Shown one piece after another: positions 12,212 to 24,619 of a stretch of 64,000 nt of DNA; positions within the stretch are counted from its first letter, which is position 1; every line of letters starts with the position of its first letter. Source of the stretch: Morella rubra (lineage: Eukaryota > Streptophyta > Magnoliopsida > Fagales > Myricaceae). Position numbers and translations under genes: made by a program. The notes below the pieces were generated by a model, which made no database searches, was not told the DNA's origin, and saw only the letters and a list, made by a program, of their open reading frames with translations. The DNA lies in assembly GCA_003952965.2 (NCBI GenBank), contig CM025854.1, positions 15,540,247 through 15,604,246 of the forward strand. The letters are read 5' to 3'.

Positions 12212-12730
12212 TAATCCCTGAGGTATGGTAGAATCTCAAACTGGTCCTTAAGGTTTATTTATTTTAAACTAGTCCCTGAGGAATCCTTCATGTTCTATAA
12301 TGGTCATTCCGTCAACTCTGCTGGCTCTATTAACGAAATAAATCTCATAGGACTAACGGGGACACATCACCACCGATCGTAAGCAGTCACGTGTTTCCAA
12401 TTCACTCAAATTGCCAAGTTGGAATGATTGGTATTGATTTAAAATCCACATCAAATTGTCTACGCCATTGGACCTAAAACGCCAACTCATAACTCTATAT
12501 TGGACAGATTTTTTTGTTAAGACAACGCACCCTGAGTGTCTTGGAGCCATGTAACTGATTGTGATTGGTAGTAATGTGTCCCTGTTAGTCACATGAGATT
12601 TATTCTGTTAAAGAGGTCAACCGAGTCGACAGAATGACTACTTTGAGACACAAAGGATTCCTCAAGAACTAGTTTAGGATGAAATAAACCTTAAGGATCA
12701 ATTGGAGCTTCGGCTATACCCCAAAGACTA
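12212..12730. mobile_element. Fold-back element with long inverted repeats
   Basis: About 160 bp at each end (about 12212-12372 and 12575-12730) form imperfect inverted repeats, for example GGTCCTTAAGGTTTATTT on the left against its counterpart on the right. The middle is non-coding. It resembles the small Mutator-like fold-back elements of plants, but the exact ends and target duplication are not resolved. Confidence 0.65.
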
Positions 12731-14690
12731 GCAGACTAATTAAGCATAAGAAAAACGACAAATGTTTGGTTTTGCGGACTATAGAAGTTTCTTGATAGCA
12801 TCAATGGAGATGAGAGGATGTTGACAACAAGGTGAAACTCTGGTTTGTTCCCTTAGTTTACCCTCTTCTGGTCTGTGGGGCATGATTCCTGGCTCTATTG
12901 GCTTACTGATGATCGTGTACCTTTTGCACTTAATTAGTTAATTATTTGGAAAAACTGTTGTTTTTGTACCTTCTGCAATTCCATGTCAACAGTTTCCCGC
13001 TTGAACGGTTTGACATGCCATATACAATTTTCTCGATGAAGTAAGAAAATGATCTGCATGATGACAGTTCAACTTATGAGGCAAACCTTATGAATCATTC
13101 AAACTTTAATCAAACCCAGATAATGCTTCTTGTGCAATTTTGCAGCAGAATGCGCCTAGAGTGACGCAGGTTCTGTGATTTCGATTAATTAACCTTATCT
13201 TCCATTAGCAAACAATATTTCAGGTGGAAATTGGGAATGAAAAGGAACACAGACACACACCCACTATCCCAAATGTGTTTTTTTTAACCTTCTATCTTTA
13301 TTTGCTTAACTTCTATCGTTAGCTGTTAAGTTTAAGGGAAAGGCCCTTTGGTTCACTTTGTGCTTACTCCTTGACACGATTAAAGCTTTAAGAGCTCATT
13401 CTGTTCTGATAATGAACTCCCAGACACCACAGTTTGTGTAAATTTTTGAAATAGAAATTATACTTAGCGATTCCCTCAGATAAAATTGACGAACTTATAC
13501 CCGACTGATAAATTGACATCTCAATATTCGCTGAGATTCTGCAAATCAGCATTGTTTCTTGTGTGTAGAACATCATGATGCCAGATTCATGCTTCAAATG
13601 ACTTTGCTCCTCCTCGTTTTGACCTCTTGAAGCAAATGTTTTTAACTATTTGTTTGTCAAGTTTCATGACAATCTTTATTTACTCTAAAGTCAGATTTGA
13701 ATTATTTCGATCTTGGGTGTAATTCACTTTCAAAAATGGAGTTAGTAAATAGTCATGTCCAAAGCATCGTCGTGTAGTGCTTAATGGTAGTGAGTATGAT
13801 AGTTTTGACATTGGAAGAGTTCAAATTGAGGCGATATTTCACTTTCTTTGCAAACAATCGCGTTGTGGTTCGCCATTGCGCGAGGATTTGCTCTTTCAAT
13901 TTCTTGGCTTTCAGAATTGGTGGTTTTAAACTTTTTAAGTTTACGATTCTTCTTCTGTGGATCCAAACCCGCTCGTCTAAATTCTCATATCATGTTATTT
14001 GCTCATACATAAAATCCACTGCGATCATCTAAGAGCACATGATATCGTGTTACATACAAGTTTCAAACTAATATCATTGTTTTAACCTTCTATTTTCTTT
14101 CACTTATATAGAAGACAAAAAGAATGGAATTTCTAGCAGAGATTTAAAACTTGCACTCTGATATTTCAATTTTAATGCTAAAGAAATACAGAAGTAGAGC
14201 TCGAAACTACGACCCATTTGTTTGGCCGCTTGAGTTTAATGTCTCTTTTTTTTCTTTTTTGGTGGATGAGTTTAATGTCTTTGGGCCCTAAGATCTTTGT
14301 GTAAATGGGTCGATCCCACGAGTTGTGGTGTGTGAATAGGGTGATTATTGAATCAGTCTTATGGAGAGGTTGAGGGGATGGAAGATGGTTGCTTAAAGTT
14401 TGACGTCTCTTTTCTGGTCTCTTTATCGTGTTCTCTTTTTTGTAAGCAAGCTTTCACACCATTCAAGAAAACTACAAGAGACTATTTATCGTGTTTCTTT
14501 TAGCAATGAAATAATCACATCTGAACTGACATAAGGCGAGTAAGTACGTGAACCTTGGCTTGGCACCCGCCATATAACTGGTAATTATAGAACGGCCGGC
14601 GCTCTCCTCTATATATCTTCTCGTGCCGTTTTATGGTCTTTCTTTTTCTATTTTTTAATTTATTATAGAAAAAGAATGATCTGCGCTTAG
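12731..14690. other. Intergenic stretch
   Basis: About 2 kb without a supported gene. Only short, unconvincing reading frames and A/T-rich DNA are seen. Confidence 0.5.
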
Positions 14691-14693
14691 TCT

Positions 14694-14940
14694 TAGAGTC
14701 CCACATCGGTAAGGGACTTTACGGTTTGTAGAGATTTAAGTGAGCACTCTTCTGTCAAAGGATAGGTCCTTTTGATAGGTGTGTGGGTTCAATCCTCTTG
14801 TGCCGCTCTGTGGACATGACCGGCCCTTAGAGTCGCAGATCAGCAAGGGGTATGCGGTTTGTAGATTTAAGTGAGCACTTCCCAGTCAAAGGATAGACTT
14901 TTGCAGGTGTGTGGGTTTACCGTGGCACGCTCTGTGGCCA
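14694..14940 (+). repeat. Diverged tandem duplication with tRNA B-box-like word
   Basis: Two copies of a ~120-bp unit lie head to tail (about 14694-14828 and 14829-14940). They share GTTTGTAGA...TTTAAGTGAGCACT...CAGTCAAAGGATAG...AGGTGTGTGGGTT. The first copy has GTGGGTTCAATCC, a B-box-like word, so the unit may come from a tRNA-related retroposon. It begins AGTCCCACATCGG, a word common in plant repeats. Confidence 0.55.
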
Positions 14941-15004
14941 ATTTATTGTAAAAAAAAAAACTGGTAATTATGGAAGATATGCACACACTAAATAACAAAT
15001 AAGC

Positions 15005-15145
15005 CTCTTAGAGCCAAGGTGTTAGTCTATGGTTGGGAGATCACCCTCTATGAGCTTGACGTACCAAGTTTGAGTTACATAGGTGTGAGGTTGATGCTCT
15101 TACAATTAGGTAAGTCTTAGATTTATCGCACACATCATGGGATCG
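15005..15145 (+). mobile_element. Possible old SINE related to the 10270 element
   Basis: Shares with the SINE at 10270 the order of GTACCAAGTTTGAG, a GTTGATGCTCTTAC-like stretch and a final ATTTATCGCACAC. It is much diverged and lacks a clear target duplication. Confidence 0.35.
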
Positions 15146-16800
15146 ATTTTGTGTGCATTACTTGAAGGGATCTATTTTGTAAAACAGATTTAGGTCAGTA
15201 AGATAACTCCGGAGTGGCTTAAACTAAATAAAAATACAATCTTCTTACCTTTCATATCCTCTGAAATTGGAAACATGAATACATCTTTTGTGGGGCTGCT
15301 ATTTGATGTCTCATTACGAAAATCTGGGTCCAAGATTTCCGCTACAAAGTGGACTCTGTTTCGAATATAACACAAAGACAATAAAGATTAAATTGTCCAC
15401 GACAACTTGGAGAGAAGGGAGAGATAAGCAACCCAAAATCAAGACAAGTCAACAATGCGACAAAGCTTTTAATTTATTGTTTCTTTTCTGGGGGGCATTT
15501 TGGGTTACCAAGTCAGAACTTCCTCGTTAAGTACAAGAGTAGAAGACATTTTTTGTACAGTTTCTGTCACCCTCTTTCCCCAGTGCCATTCTCCTTTTAA
15601 TCGTTTCTTTTGGATATAGGAAATGCATTTGCTAGTTGCATTATAGGGGGTGGTCATCATGGTCGGCATCTTTCGTATCTTTCGTTTTGTTTTTGTCTCC
15701 TCCATTTGTATCTTTTTTCCGCTTGGGTGATTACTTAACCCAATAGGAAATTAGGTCTGTCGGTTTTTATCTGCAGGAACGGAATGCGGGGACCTATTCC
15801 GGCCCCTTCCATCCCCTCTACAACGTAATCATTGCCATTACGTTGGCCTACAATCGATCCAAGCAACTGTATATTTAGCCTTACAACCAACTGTCTTGAC
15901 CCCGTCTTCTGGTCCTTTCCGAGTTCTCTCTTGTCAGACATCACATCACATGAAGCACGCTGCCCCCCATCTTTTGCCTGGACCATCTGTCCTCGTCAAA
16001 AATGCCATCTCGCGGGGTTTCCATCGTGTCCGCCGTATATCTTAATAAATATAAAAAAATTTATTTATATTATCTTTCTCTTTATATTTTTATTAATCCC
16101 AATAAAACTTTAATATTTTTTAATATCTCTGAAACATACTTTAAATTTTTTTTAATACATTTTTTCAAAATCGAATAAAATTCTTATATATCTTAATTTT
16201 CATAACATCGTAAAAAAATTTAAAATTTAAAATTCCTAAATGCAAACATGCACATATATTTTTTTTTTTTTAACTTGTATTAAAAACTAACTGAGCTTTC
16301 GTGCTGTGTTGGCTCTGCGTCACACCCTCTGGCCTCTACGTTGCTAAAGAAATTATTTTTTTTTAAAAAAACGCGTCTTTTAACGAGGCTCGACTCACAC
16401 TATTGAATTCCCGAAACAGCATTCCAACCATGGGCAAAAACTTGATAAAGCAGCCAATCATAGTTATACGAAGTTGAATTGAGAATATCCTAATATGCTC
16501 AATGACGTCGTTTTGACAGCGAGGTCCCCTATTGATGCCATAAGACGAGTGCGTGCTTTATACGGCTTTTGAACAAAAAGATGGTTGGAGTTTTTTAATT
16601 TTCTTCTCTCGAAAAAATCCTTGTACACATTACTTTATTGAGGTCAATGAGGAGACAACCGCGGCTAAACAGGAAATCAATTCCTAGGTAAAAGAGGTAT
16701 GTTTTCTGCCCAATGACCTTGTCCCGTTTTGCCGAGGAGTATCCCCCTTTACCACAAGTGGTCTTTTTTTTCTTTTTTTTTTTTTTTTTAAAAATATCAT
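15146..16800. other. Intergenic stretch
   Basis: No gene is supported. From about 16030 the DNA becomes strongly AT-rich with short T tracts. Confidence 0.45.
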
Positions 16801-17170
16801 TATTTATTTTATAAATATGAGTCAATTATAATTTACATTCTTTAAATTTTAAAATTAATTTACGTTTTTTAAATATAAAATATTTGTAATATTCATTTTC
16901 AGTCAATTTTTTCATTAAACTTGACGGAATTTAATATTAAAATGATTGAAATAACACTTCAAGATAAAATTATTAAAAATATTAAAAATATTAAAAAAAT
17001 GTTAAAAAAATATAATATTTTATAAATAAAACTATTGAAACTCTAATTTATAATATTATAGATATATATTTTATTTTTTAAAATTATCTTTAAAAGTATT
17101 TCAGTTATTTTAATACTAAATTTTGTTAAATTTAAAATCTTAATTTTAAAAATTAGGAGACGCAATATAT
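16800..17170. mobile_element. AT-rich fold-back (MITE-like) element
   Basis: About 16900-16985 (AATTTAATATTAAAATGATTGAAAT) matches the complement of about 17085-17135 (ATTTCAGTTATTTTAATACTAAATT) as an imperfect inverted repeat around an AT-rich centre. The ends are not precisely placed. Confidence 0.45.
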
Positions 17171-19114
17171 ATATCAGAAACAACTTTGATAAATTTTGTT
17201 TTATATAGCAATCTTTAGGTGTTTTTTTAAGGGTCTCCATGTAAATTTCTTACCTTAGAGGTAGTTTTTCGCCCAACGCGATAATAATATCAATATGAAT
17301 GGATCTGGTAAAAGGTCAGCTCAACGGTGGAGCCAGTCGGCACACGTGTAGATCTTTGATTGGAGCCCGATCCCTGATGCAAATAACTGCAAGAAACCGA
17401 CGTGTCGGCGGAGGATTTTATCAGGAAGTGAAATAAATCTAACAACTTCGTCACGTATTCTCAGCTTTGGAGCGTCTGGTCCTCGCTCCATTCTTTTGCC
17501 CGCCAGACTTTTTTAAAAATTTTAAGAGAACATTAGCTGTTAAAATTGAATGGGTGGTTTAACGATTCAGTCGGCATGACACGTGCCTCGCACCCAGCTG
17601 ATCGTCATCTTTTTACGTCACAGTTGGGACTTGTTTTTTTTTTTTTTTTTGGGACTTTGCTCACTCTACCCTGTAGTCCACGCAACTGCCCCTCCGAAAT
17701 GGATAGAGATGTTCTGTAATATTTGAATAAAGATTTTTTATAATTTTTTATTCGAATTTAAAAAGAGATAAATAGTAATTTAATATTATTTATATACCTC
17801 CATATAAGGTTTCGCACGAACTCTGCGATAGAACTTTATCTCTTTCCAAATTTTATTTATAATTATTTTTTTAAAAAAATTGTAACTGTAGAGAATTTAA
17901 ATCCTTACAATGGCTGAATTACCCTTAAAATAGGATTAATTGCAACGTAATTGTATTGTTGTCTGTACCTTATCAGGCATGTTTTGTGGTCAATGTCTCT
18001 GCATTTCTGAAAGGTACATTGAGACAGCTCTTTGTTTCACATAATTATTTTTCATGCAACTTTAGGAATATAAGTTGAACGAAATACCTAAATATCTTAT
18101 AATATAATTCCGACCATCTCGTAGGTAAAATGGTTACGAGAAACTTGTTATAGATGGTATGCGTATAGTTAAATCCACCTTGTTTGAATATTTTTTAAAA
18201 ACGTGTTAAATTATTATTTATCAGGCAAAATATGAACATGAAATAACCAAGAGGGGTAGGAACCTTACAGTATAATCCTTTCCCATTCCAAATGGAGATG
18301 CTACTTTTGTTCCTTAAAAGGGTAGCATGTTTTTATACTAAAATTTTGATTTCTCTAAAATTTTAATTTATTAAAATTGATAAAAAAAAATAATGAGTGA
18401 GATAATTTAAATAAATTTTTTATATTTATTATAATATAAAGAGATAATTTAATAAAAAAATTATTTTATTAAATTAAATATCAAAATGTTGGTACACCGA
18501 CATCACCACTATTTAATACTATTTATGAGTATTTCAGGGACCTTGCGGTAATTCTGACATAATAGGGGCTGAAATCGGAAATCAACCGGATATTCCGAGC
18601 CTCATTTGTATCGTTTGTGCCACACCCCGATCCTCTCCCGCTCATTCCGAATATCCGTAAGCCTTAGGTTGCGTGTGAAGTGGGGGCAGTTGCGTGGTAT
18701 CATCGAAACCATACACGTGGCAGGGAATAATCGGTGTCTCCTTGGAAAGATGGGCCCATCAGGACTAACTGCTAAAATGGCTATCCTCGCAAAGATCAAC
18801 ATCCACATCCCGCGAGTGAAAAATCAACAAATGAGAATATGTTTCTTTTACGAATTTGTCCCCTTTGAAAATTTGTCAGAATCTAGAAGGAAATTTCCAT
18901 TTTACTAAATTAACCCCATTTCTATTAGTTTCATTTTAATTTTCGTGGGTAAAAACAAAAAGAACGCCTTACAGAAGAAAGAGCTTCAAAAAAAAAAATC
19001 TTGATTCAGATGTGAAAATGTTGACATACAATTAATGAATCGAAGAGACAAATTTCGCCTTTTTTTTTTTTTTTTTTTTTTATCACTAACAGTAACTTTT
19101 AAATATTGCCACAC
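17171..19114. other. Intergenic stretch
   Basis: No gene is supported. A T tract lies near 17634-17650 and a very AT-rich block at 18340-18490 may be another degraded MITE. The GC-richer piece at 18540-18830 has no recognisable coding potential. Confidence 0.4.
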
Positions 19115-19437
19115 TTTTGGATGCTTTTGAATGGTTAGAATTTTAAAATGAGATATGAATTTTGTCATAAATTTTAACTTTTTAAGTTTTCATACCAATT
19201 TAAAGGCCCACTAAAAAGAATAATAATTTTTTTTTAAAATCATCTATCTTTTTTATTAAATCATTCTTTATATCGTAATAAACATAAAAAATTTCATTCA
19301 AATCATTTATCTTTTTATTTTTATTAATTATTATAAAATTATACATTTTTTATACATTCTCACAAAAATCAATAAATTTTCAAATTTTTTAATTTTCAAA
19401 TATTTTTACTAAATAGAATTTGCAAACGCATCCGTAA
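19115..19437. mobile_element. MITE-like element
   Basis: The left end TTGGATGCTTTTGAATGG and the right end GCAAACGCATCCGT are imperfect inverted repeats around an AT-rich non-coding interior of about 320 bp. The target duplication is not clear. Confidence 0.45.
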
Positions 19438-20476
19438 AATATATCCTGATGGACATGGAATAAATCAACCCAATTGATCCTAATCCAGTTAAAAAATTAA
19501 AAGAAATCCGGTAAGAAAAATGGTAGAGATGGATTGACGTGTCCGTGGGAAGGGGCTCTCTCAGATGAGCAGGCCCTACGAGATTCCCTAACCTCAATCA
19601 TATAGCTCCTAAAACTAGCTTGCAATATCAGGTGCCCTTCTGCACACGTTATGCAGTGTAGGTCCTAGACCGTGTCTCCTCTCATGTTAGACTTCAAAAA
19701 GAAAGTGAACAACTGTAACATACGAGACCTAACTACAAGAAGTAGAGAGGACGACAAAGGTAATGAGACATTTTCTTTCATTTAAAAAATAAAATGGAGA
19801 GAAATTAGATGTTAATCGGTTCTTTTACGTTCTAAGAATTTTTTAGATTTTAAGAATACACAATTTTTAATATCAGTTAAAAATAACTATAATACGTATA
19901 TCAATAAAGTTAACATCACTTAAAATTCTCAAAACACAAAAAATTGTCACAATACACACTAACGGAACAACATCTAATTTTATAACTTAAGTATTGGAGG
20001 CTAATTTTACAAGAAAACTCTCTACCTCTTCTCTACTTCTCTTTTATAGTAGGTTTTCAACCCATCACGAGAGGACGTTAATAATGTACATAAATAATGA
20101 TAAGGAAACACTTATTTATAAAATAAAAATAAGGAATTCAACCGTAAAATTGTAAAATTATATCAAAAGATAATTATGACTTACTCACATCAGCAAGAAA
20201 ATGAAGGAACAAATAAATAAAATATTAAGATGATTGAAAAAAGAAAGGAAGTATTTTAGGTAATTACCAAACAAATAAGTAAGGAAACTGCCATGCACCT
20301 TACTCGAAAAAAGAAAATGCAAAGGAAATACGAGGGTATTTACGTCAGATATTTTCTAAAGAAGAATACATAAAGGGTTAGAATCGTAACTCTAGTTGCT
20401 GAAGAAATGGGCAAGGATGGTTGCCGCGTAAATATTTTTAATGCGAACCCACACTGACCAAAGGCTCCCCCCCCCC
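19438..20476. other. Intergenic stretch and upstream region
   Basis: No gene is seen. The last few hundred bases are the upstream region of the small-protein gene that starts at 20605. Confidence 0.5.
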
Positions 20477-20483
20477 TATAAAT
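20477..20483 (+). promoter_or_regulatory. TATA box
   Basis: TATAAAT follows a C run and lies 122 bp before the ATG of the small-protein gene. A CT-rich leader (TTTCTCTCCC) follows, as is common in plant 5' untranslated regions. Confidence 0.65.
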
Positions 20484-20604
20484 TTCTCGTCAACGAACTG
20501 CAACGTTCCTAACTTTCTCTCCCTTTCTCTCCGCTTTTCCCTCGAGAAACCTTTTCAATCAAGAGTTGCTGTAATTGTGGGTTTCAGATTTTCCTAATTC
20601 GACA

Positions 20605-21256
20605 ATGAAGAAACCGGGACTCTTTGCCTCAGTCGCTGCAGCCTCTGCCACTGCTATCTCTGCTTCTTGTCCTACTTCCTCTAACTCCGTCTCTGATTCT
20701 CAGCAGGTAAACCTTTCGTTGATTTCTGGCTTGTCTTCCTTTTCCCCTCTGATTGATTTTGAATTTGGCTTCTGCGATTTCACTTGGTTTTGCGGAGGTC
20801 TCCCCTGTTTGGTTCCCGAGAAAATATGGTCTGAAAATACGCCCGTAACACTCGGAAAGAAGCCTCAAACTTCTTTTTCTTTCCCTGTCCTACGCACTCT
20901 GGGCAACCCCACAAATTTCCGCTTATCTAGTGTCTTCTTCCCCTTTTTGTTCCTCCAATTTGGAGTCTTTCTCCTGGAGTGTTCAGAAATTTCGTAATTG
21001 ACCAAAATTTGTGAATACTTGTGTTACTAATTTCTGAGTCTTCTCACAGTACATGAATTTCCGAGTATCTCCTTCACACGTAGCAAACCTTTTGCTTTTC
21101 TTTTCTAATCTCACCTTACCTTATCTGTGTTTGATCTTTTAGGAAGCTGGCTTCAAACGAAACCAAGAGAATCAAAGGTCACCCTCGACCGACAAATTTG
21201 CGCCGAAATTTGATGGTCTAAGATTCATCGAAACGCTGGTCACTGCTCACAGATAA
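20605..21256 (+). CDS. Small Ala/Ser-rich protein of unknown function
   Basis: Two exons, 20605-20706 and 21143-21256, joined by a 436-bp GT-AG intron at phase 0, encode 71 aa. The N-terminal half is rich in Ala and Ser (LFASVAAASATAISAS). The C-terminal half is charged and ends in FAPKFDGLRFIETLVTAHR. I believe this tail is shared by short plant proteins without known function, but that is memory and not a search. No transmembrane segment or known motif is seen; the N-terminus could be an organelle-targeting sequence. I chose the ATG at 20605 over an in-frame ATG at 20575 because a compact methionine-lysine start and CT-rich leader fit better. A TATA box lies upstream. The intact frame, splice sites and promoter support a real gene. 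Confidence 0.75.
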
Positions 21257-23163
21257 GCTCGATCATCAAGCTTTCAGGGCCCCATGGTCCTTACTTCTAT
21301 CTCTGTGCGTCTTTCATTGTTCTAAGTGGACAATCATGGAGAAATTTTTACAATTTTGGTAGATTTTGGAGTATTAACTTGGGGAATTGATGAAATGTAA
21401 ACATCTGAGCTGTTGTGGCAGTTTGTTTCTATTCTTTTTGGGGACAAATTGTTGGAAATCTCTCTCCCCCTGAAGTGTAGTTCTGGTCTGTTTTTGATAT
21501 TTTACCCAGGATAACAAAATGAAGAGAAATCTATTTTCATGACATTCCAGTGGCCAAGAAAAAAAGAAAGAAAGAAAGACATTCCACTGGTTCCCATATC
21601 AAGTGATAATACCCGAAAAATCAGGTTGTATACAGGACGTGAGATAAGTCACCTACTCGAAATTTGCATGTGTGTGTCGATTTTCACTTGGGTGAATCTT
21701 GGGTATAATTTTTTTTTTCTTTACCTGAAAGGAATTTTTTTTCTTTAGGTTCTCTACAAGCCTGAAGAGAGAGTATCTGCTTTTCCTTTGATCTTGACAC
21801 TTTTCTTTCAAAAATAGTAGAATTTCCAAGGCCAAGTACCAGATAACCCATAGTAACCCATAGAGAAAGGACGCCTTATTTTAAAAAACATTGTCAACCA
21901 TTCTGCTGAAAAGGATCGGAACGCATCACACCACTTGGCCCCTTCACATGCTATGTGACGGCACTCCACACACTACTGGTGGAGCTGGAAAATGATGTTC
22001 CTGACTTGGTAGCACTTTCTGTGTTTTCCTTTGCTATGTGATTGGGATCTTACTTATTTATTGCTTTCTTCGCGTTTCTTTCGGTGGCCGAATTTCCTCA
22101 ATTCCCTTCCAATACCTTTGTGAAAGAGCTACGCTTTCCTAAAGGAAAATTCACAACCTTTTTATCACGAGAGGGGGGACGCAGGGATTCTTTTAGTGGT
22201 CGGTTTCTTTTTGATAGAAAGATGGATGCTTGCAAAGTTAGTGGAAAAGGAAATAGTGGCATAGATAATGGTACACAAAGGAGGCAAATATATATCCCTT
22301 GGGCCTGAAATTAGATTTTAATTCTGATGAAAATTAGAATAGAAATAGTCTTTTAAAGAACATGAAGTTGTTCAGAGAGAACGGAAGGTGGTTGTGGACA
22401 AACATTTATATGCTAATTTTGATCCAATTCAGAGCAATTGAAAATTTGGAGAAATCCCACCACATGATAATTCAAGCATAAATGAGACCGGTCACCATTT
22501 ATTTAAATTATTTTTTGACAATCTGGTCCACCAACTTGAAGGAGTGGGTATATGTGACACTGTTATCAATTGACAAGGAGACATCAGTGCAATATAAGAA
22601 AACTCTTTAATTATATCAACAAAGCCCGAAAGCTTGACCAGCTCTGAGCTCACCTCCACCCACCTGTCCAACCTCTGTTTTCTTCTTTGGTGGTTCGCTA
22701 TTTTAATTTGTTTCTTTGATGGCTGGACATGACGAAATCGTTTACCACTTAATGCGCGCTGGTGACCTTTCAAAACCCATATAAATCAAATGCACGAGCG
22801 TGGAATTGACCCCAAAAAGATAGTGATGTAATCTCCTTTTGGGTATTTGATTAAGTAGTGCTAGGGACATACAAAACTCAGCATATACTCATATATCTCA
22901 TGCTTGAAGTTGAGCTCTCAGTTTACATAATGAAAAATCCAGCAAACACTCAAAACTCTTTAGCCATCAATGCACAAACAAATAGAATATGTCAATATGG
23001 TATCACACGTTTTCTACAGATACTTCTTCTGCAGCTTTAGTTATAGAGCAGAGTTTGGCATACAAATTGGAGAGAACCCACAAGGGAGCCAGACTATAAT
23101 TTAGGATAGTGGGGGAAAGCAAATCAACCAATTACAACTAGAGTGGTTCTCTGTTTTGGCTCA
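21257..23163. other. Intergenic stretch
   Basis: Contains the 3' region of the small-protein gene and about 1.5 kb in which I see no supported gene. Short frames at 22042-22308 and 22492-22773 resemble nothing I know. Confidence 0.45.
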
Positions 23164-24115
23164 TCAGAACCAATGGAAGAAGAAGACTAGGAAGCCAGCC
23201 GTGATCATTAGCAATGTGGACTGTGCGGCAGCTATATGAGCTCCGGTACTCTTCTCTGAGGCTTCGTCTACTACAGAGGTGCAGTTAAGACCAAGGTTTC
23301 CTTCCCTGCACATGTTGGCGAACAGACCTGGAGGGTATTTCCCGTAGAGGTTGATGTAGCTGAACATGGTTGAAGAGCAATCGGTTGTAAGGTCATTAAT
23401 AGCTTCTGCGAAAGGGCAAGCAAAGTCCTTCAAAGCTTTACAACAAGTCTCCGGGGTGTATTTGGGTCCTTTGCACCGGCTTGTGAGGATTGTATAGTTC
23501 TTAGACTCGAAGTCTACACTGCATGCTGCACATAATGAAACGTAAAAATTCGTAACGCAATTCTTCCACAGCTAACTCACGTACGTTAGAATGACATCAT
23601 GAAGTCAAATCTAACGCCAATTGCATGCGGATTTTTTTCTTTTCCCTCTTCCAAATTTTTCTGGTCGCCCAAGGAAAGAAAAATCGTTTTTGTTTTTCTG
23701 TTTTTTGTTTTTGGGCAAATAACTCTGAAGGTCGAAGTCAAACAGTCGAAGTCCTGCAATTTGATACATTCATTGAAGAGAACCCTCAAAGAAGAAAAAA
23801 GGACAAAAATTGATCCATTTTATCCGTCATTATTTCCGCATCGTAATAAACAAAGAAAACAAAAGTCGAAATCATACATTTTTTGGCCTGAAGAAGGCCA
23901 CGGCCAGTGGATCCACGTGACTCAAATACTTCATCTGCAGTAAACAGATAATAATGCCATCAATAACAAAGACGCAGAATGAAAAAAACACTGTCCCATC
24001 TAGAGGAATGCAAAAACTGATAAAGAATACCGGAAATGAAGGTGGAAGAGGAGGTTAAGCTTGTCAGAAGGAAGAAGGAAAAGAGGAAGAAATAGAGAGA
24101 ACGACTAGAACCCAT
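23164..24115 (-). CDS. LORELEI-like GPI-anchored protein
   Basis: Minus-strand gene with exons 24115-24031, 23934-23878 and 23525-23164. The introns are GT-AG at phase 1, giving 167 aa. Residues 1 to about 27 (MGSSRSLYFFLFSFFLLTSL) form a signal peptide. The mature part has the eight cysteines of the family (49, 65, 75, 76, 84, 97, 120, 129), the Asn-Asp pair at 91-92 and the core YINLYGKYPPGLFAN. Possible N-glycosylation sites are Asn57 and Asn128. A Ser/Ala-rich spacer and a hydrophobic tail (LLMITAGFLVFFF) form a GPI-anchor signal. LORELEI and LLG proteins act at the plasma membrane as co-receptors and chaperones for FERONIA-type receptor kinases and help bind RALF peptides, in fertilisation, root hairs and immunity. 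Family assignment is firm; which paralogue it is (LLG1/2/3 or LRE) is not decided. Confidence 0.94.
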
Positions 24116-24615
24116 TTCTTTTAGATTGTTTTCTGGAGACCGGGTTGTGGGGGCGTCGAGCTCCGCCTTCCCACAGTTTCGGTGACAAGCTTTTTTCTTC
24201 TAATGGTTTTGCGTTGTGCGGGCATTTGTTAGGGGAGAGAGACACGGAAGGAAAGGGAGGAGAGGAAAAGTTGCAGAAATGCGGTGGAATTTATTTTCGC
24301 CCAGAAATAAAACAACCATTTTTGGCATTCACGTTGGGAAAATTAGTGGACAAAGTCAGCCCAATAAAAACATTGGAGACTTGAATCATATATCATCCCG
24401 ATGGTTGGATTCGATACGGGGTCGTATACCTTGCAGCTAGGCTCGTATATCTTACAGACTCTTACTTTTCTCCTTTTAAGAGGGTCACATGAACTTGATA
24501 GTATTTCTTCGATTGTAATTGCAAGTTTGTAAAACAGACATTTTTCTTAAATATTAAGAGCGTGAGATAAAGCAATACAAGAGAGATTTATATGAATTAT
24601 TAATCATAAGGTAGG
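24116..24615. other. Upstream region of the LORELEI-like gene
   Basis: Holds the likely promoter of the minus-strand gene ending at 24115. No separate gene is seen. Confidence 0.45.
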
Positions 24616-24619
24616 GCAG

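Noticed and set aside
20575-20604. Upstream in-frame ATG for the 71-aa protein
   Set aside because: It adds ten residues without resemblance to the downstream pattern; the ATG at 20605 gives a typical compact start.
22042-22773. Short frames between the small-protein and LORELEI-like genes
   Set aside because: No recognisable domain, splice partner or promoter; codon patterns look random.
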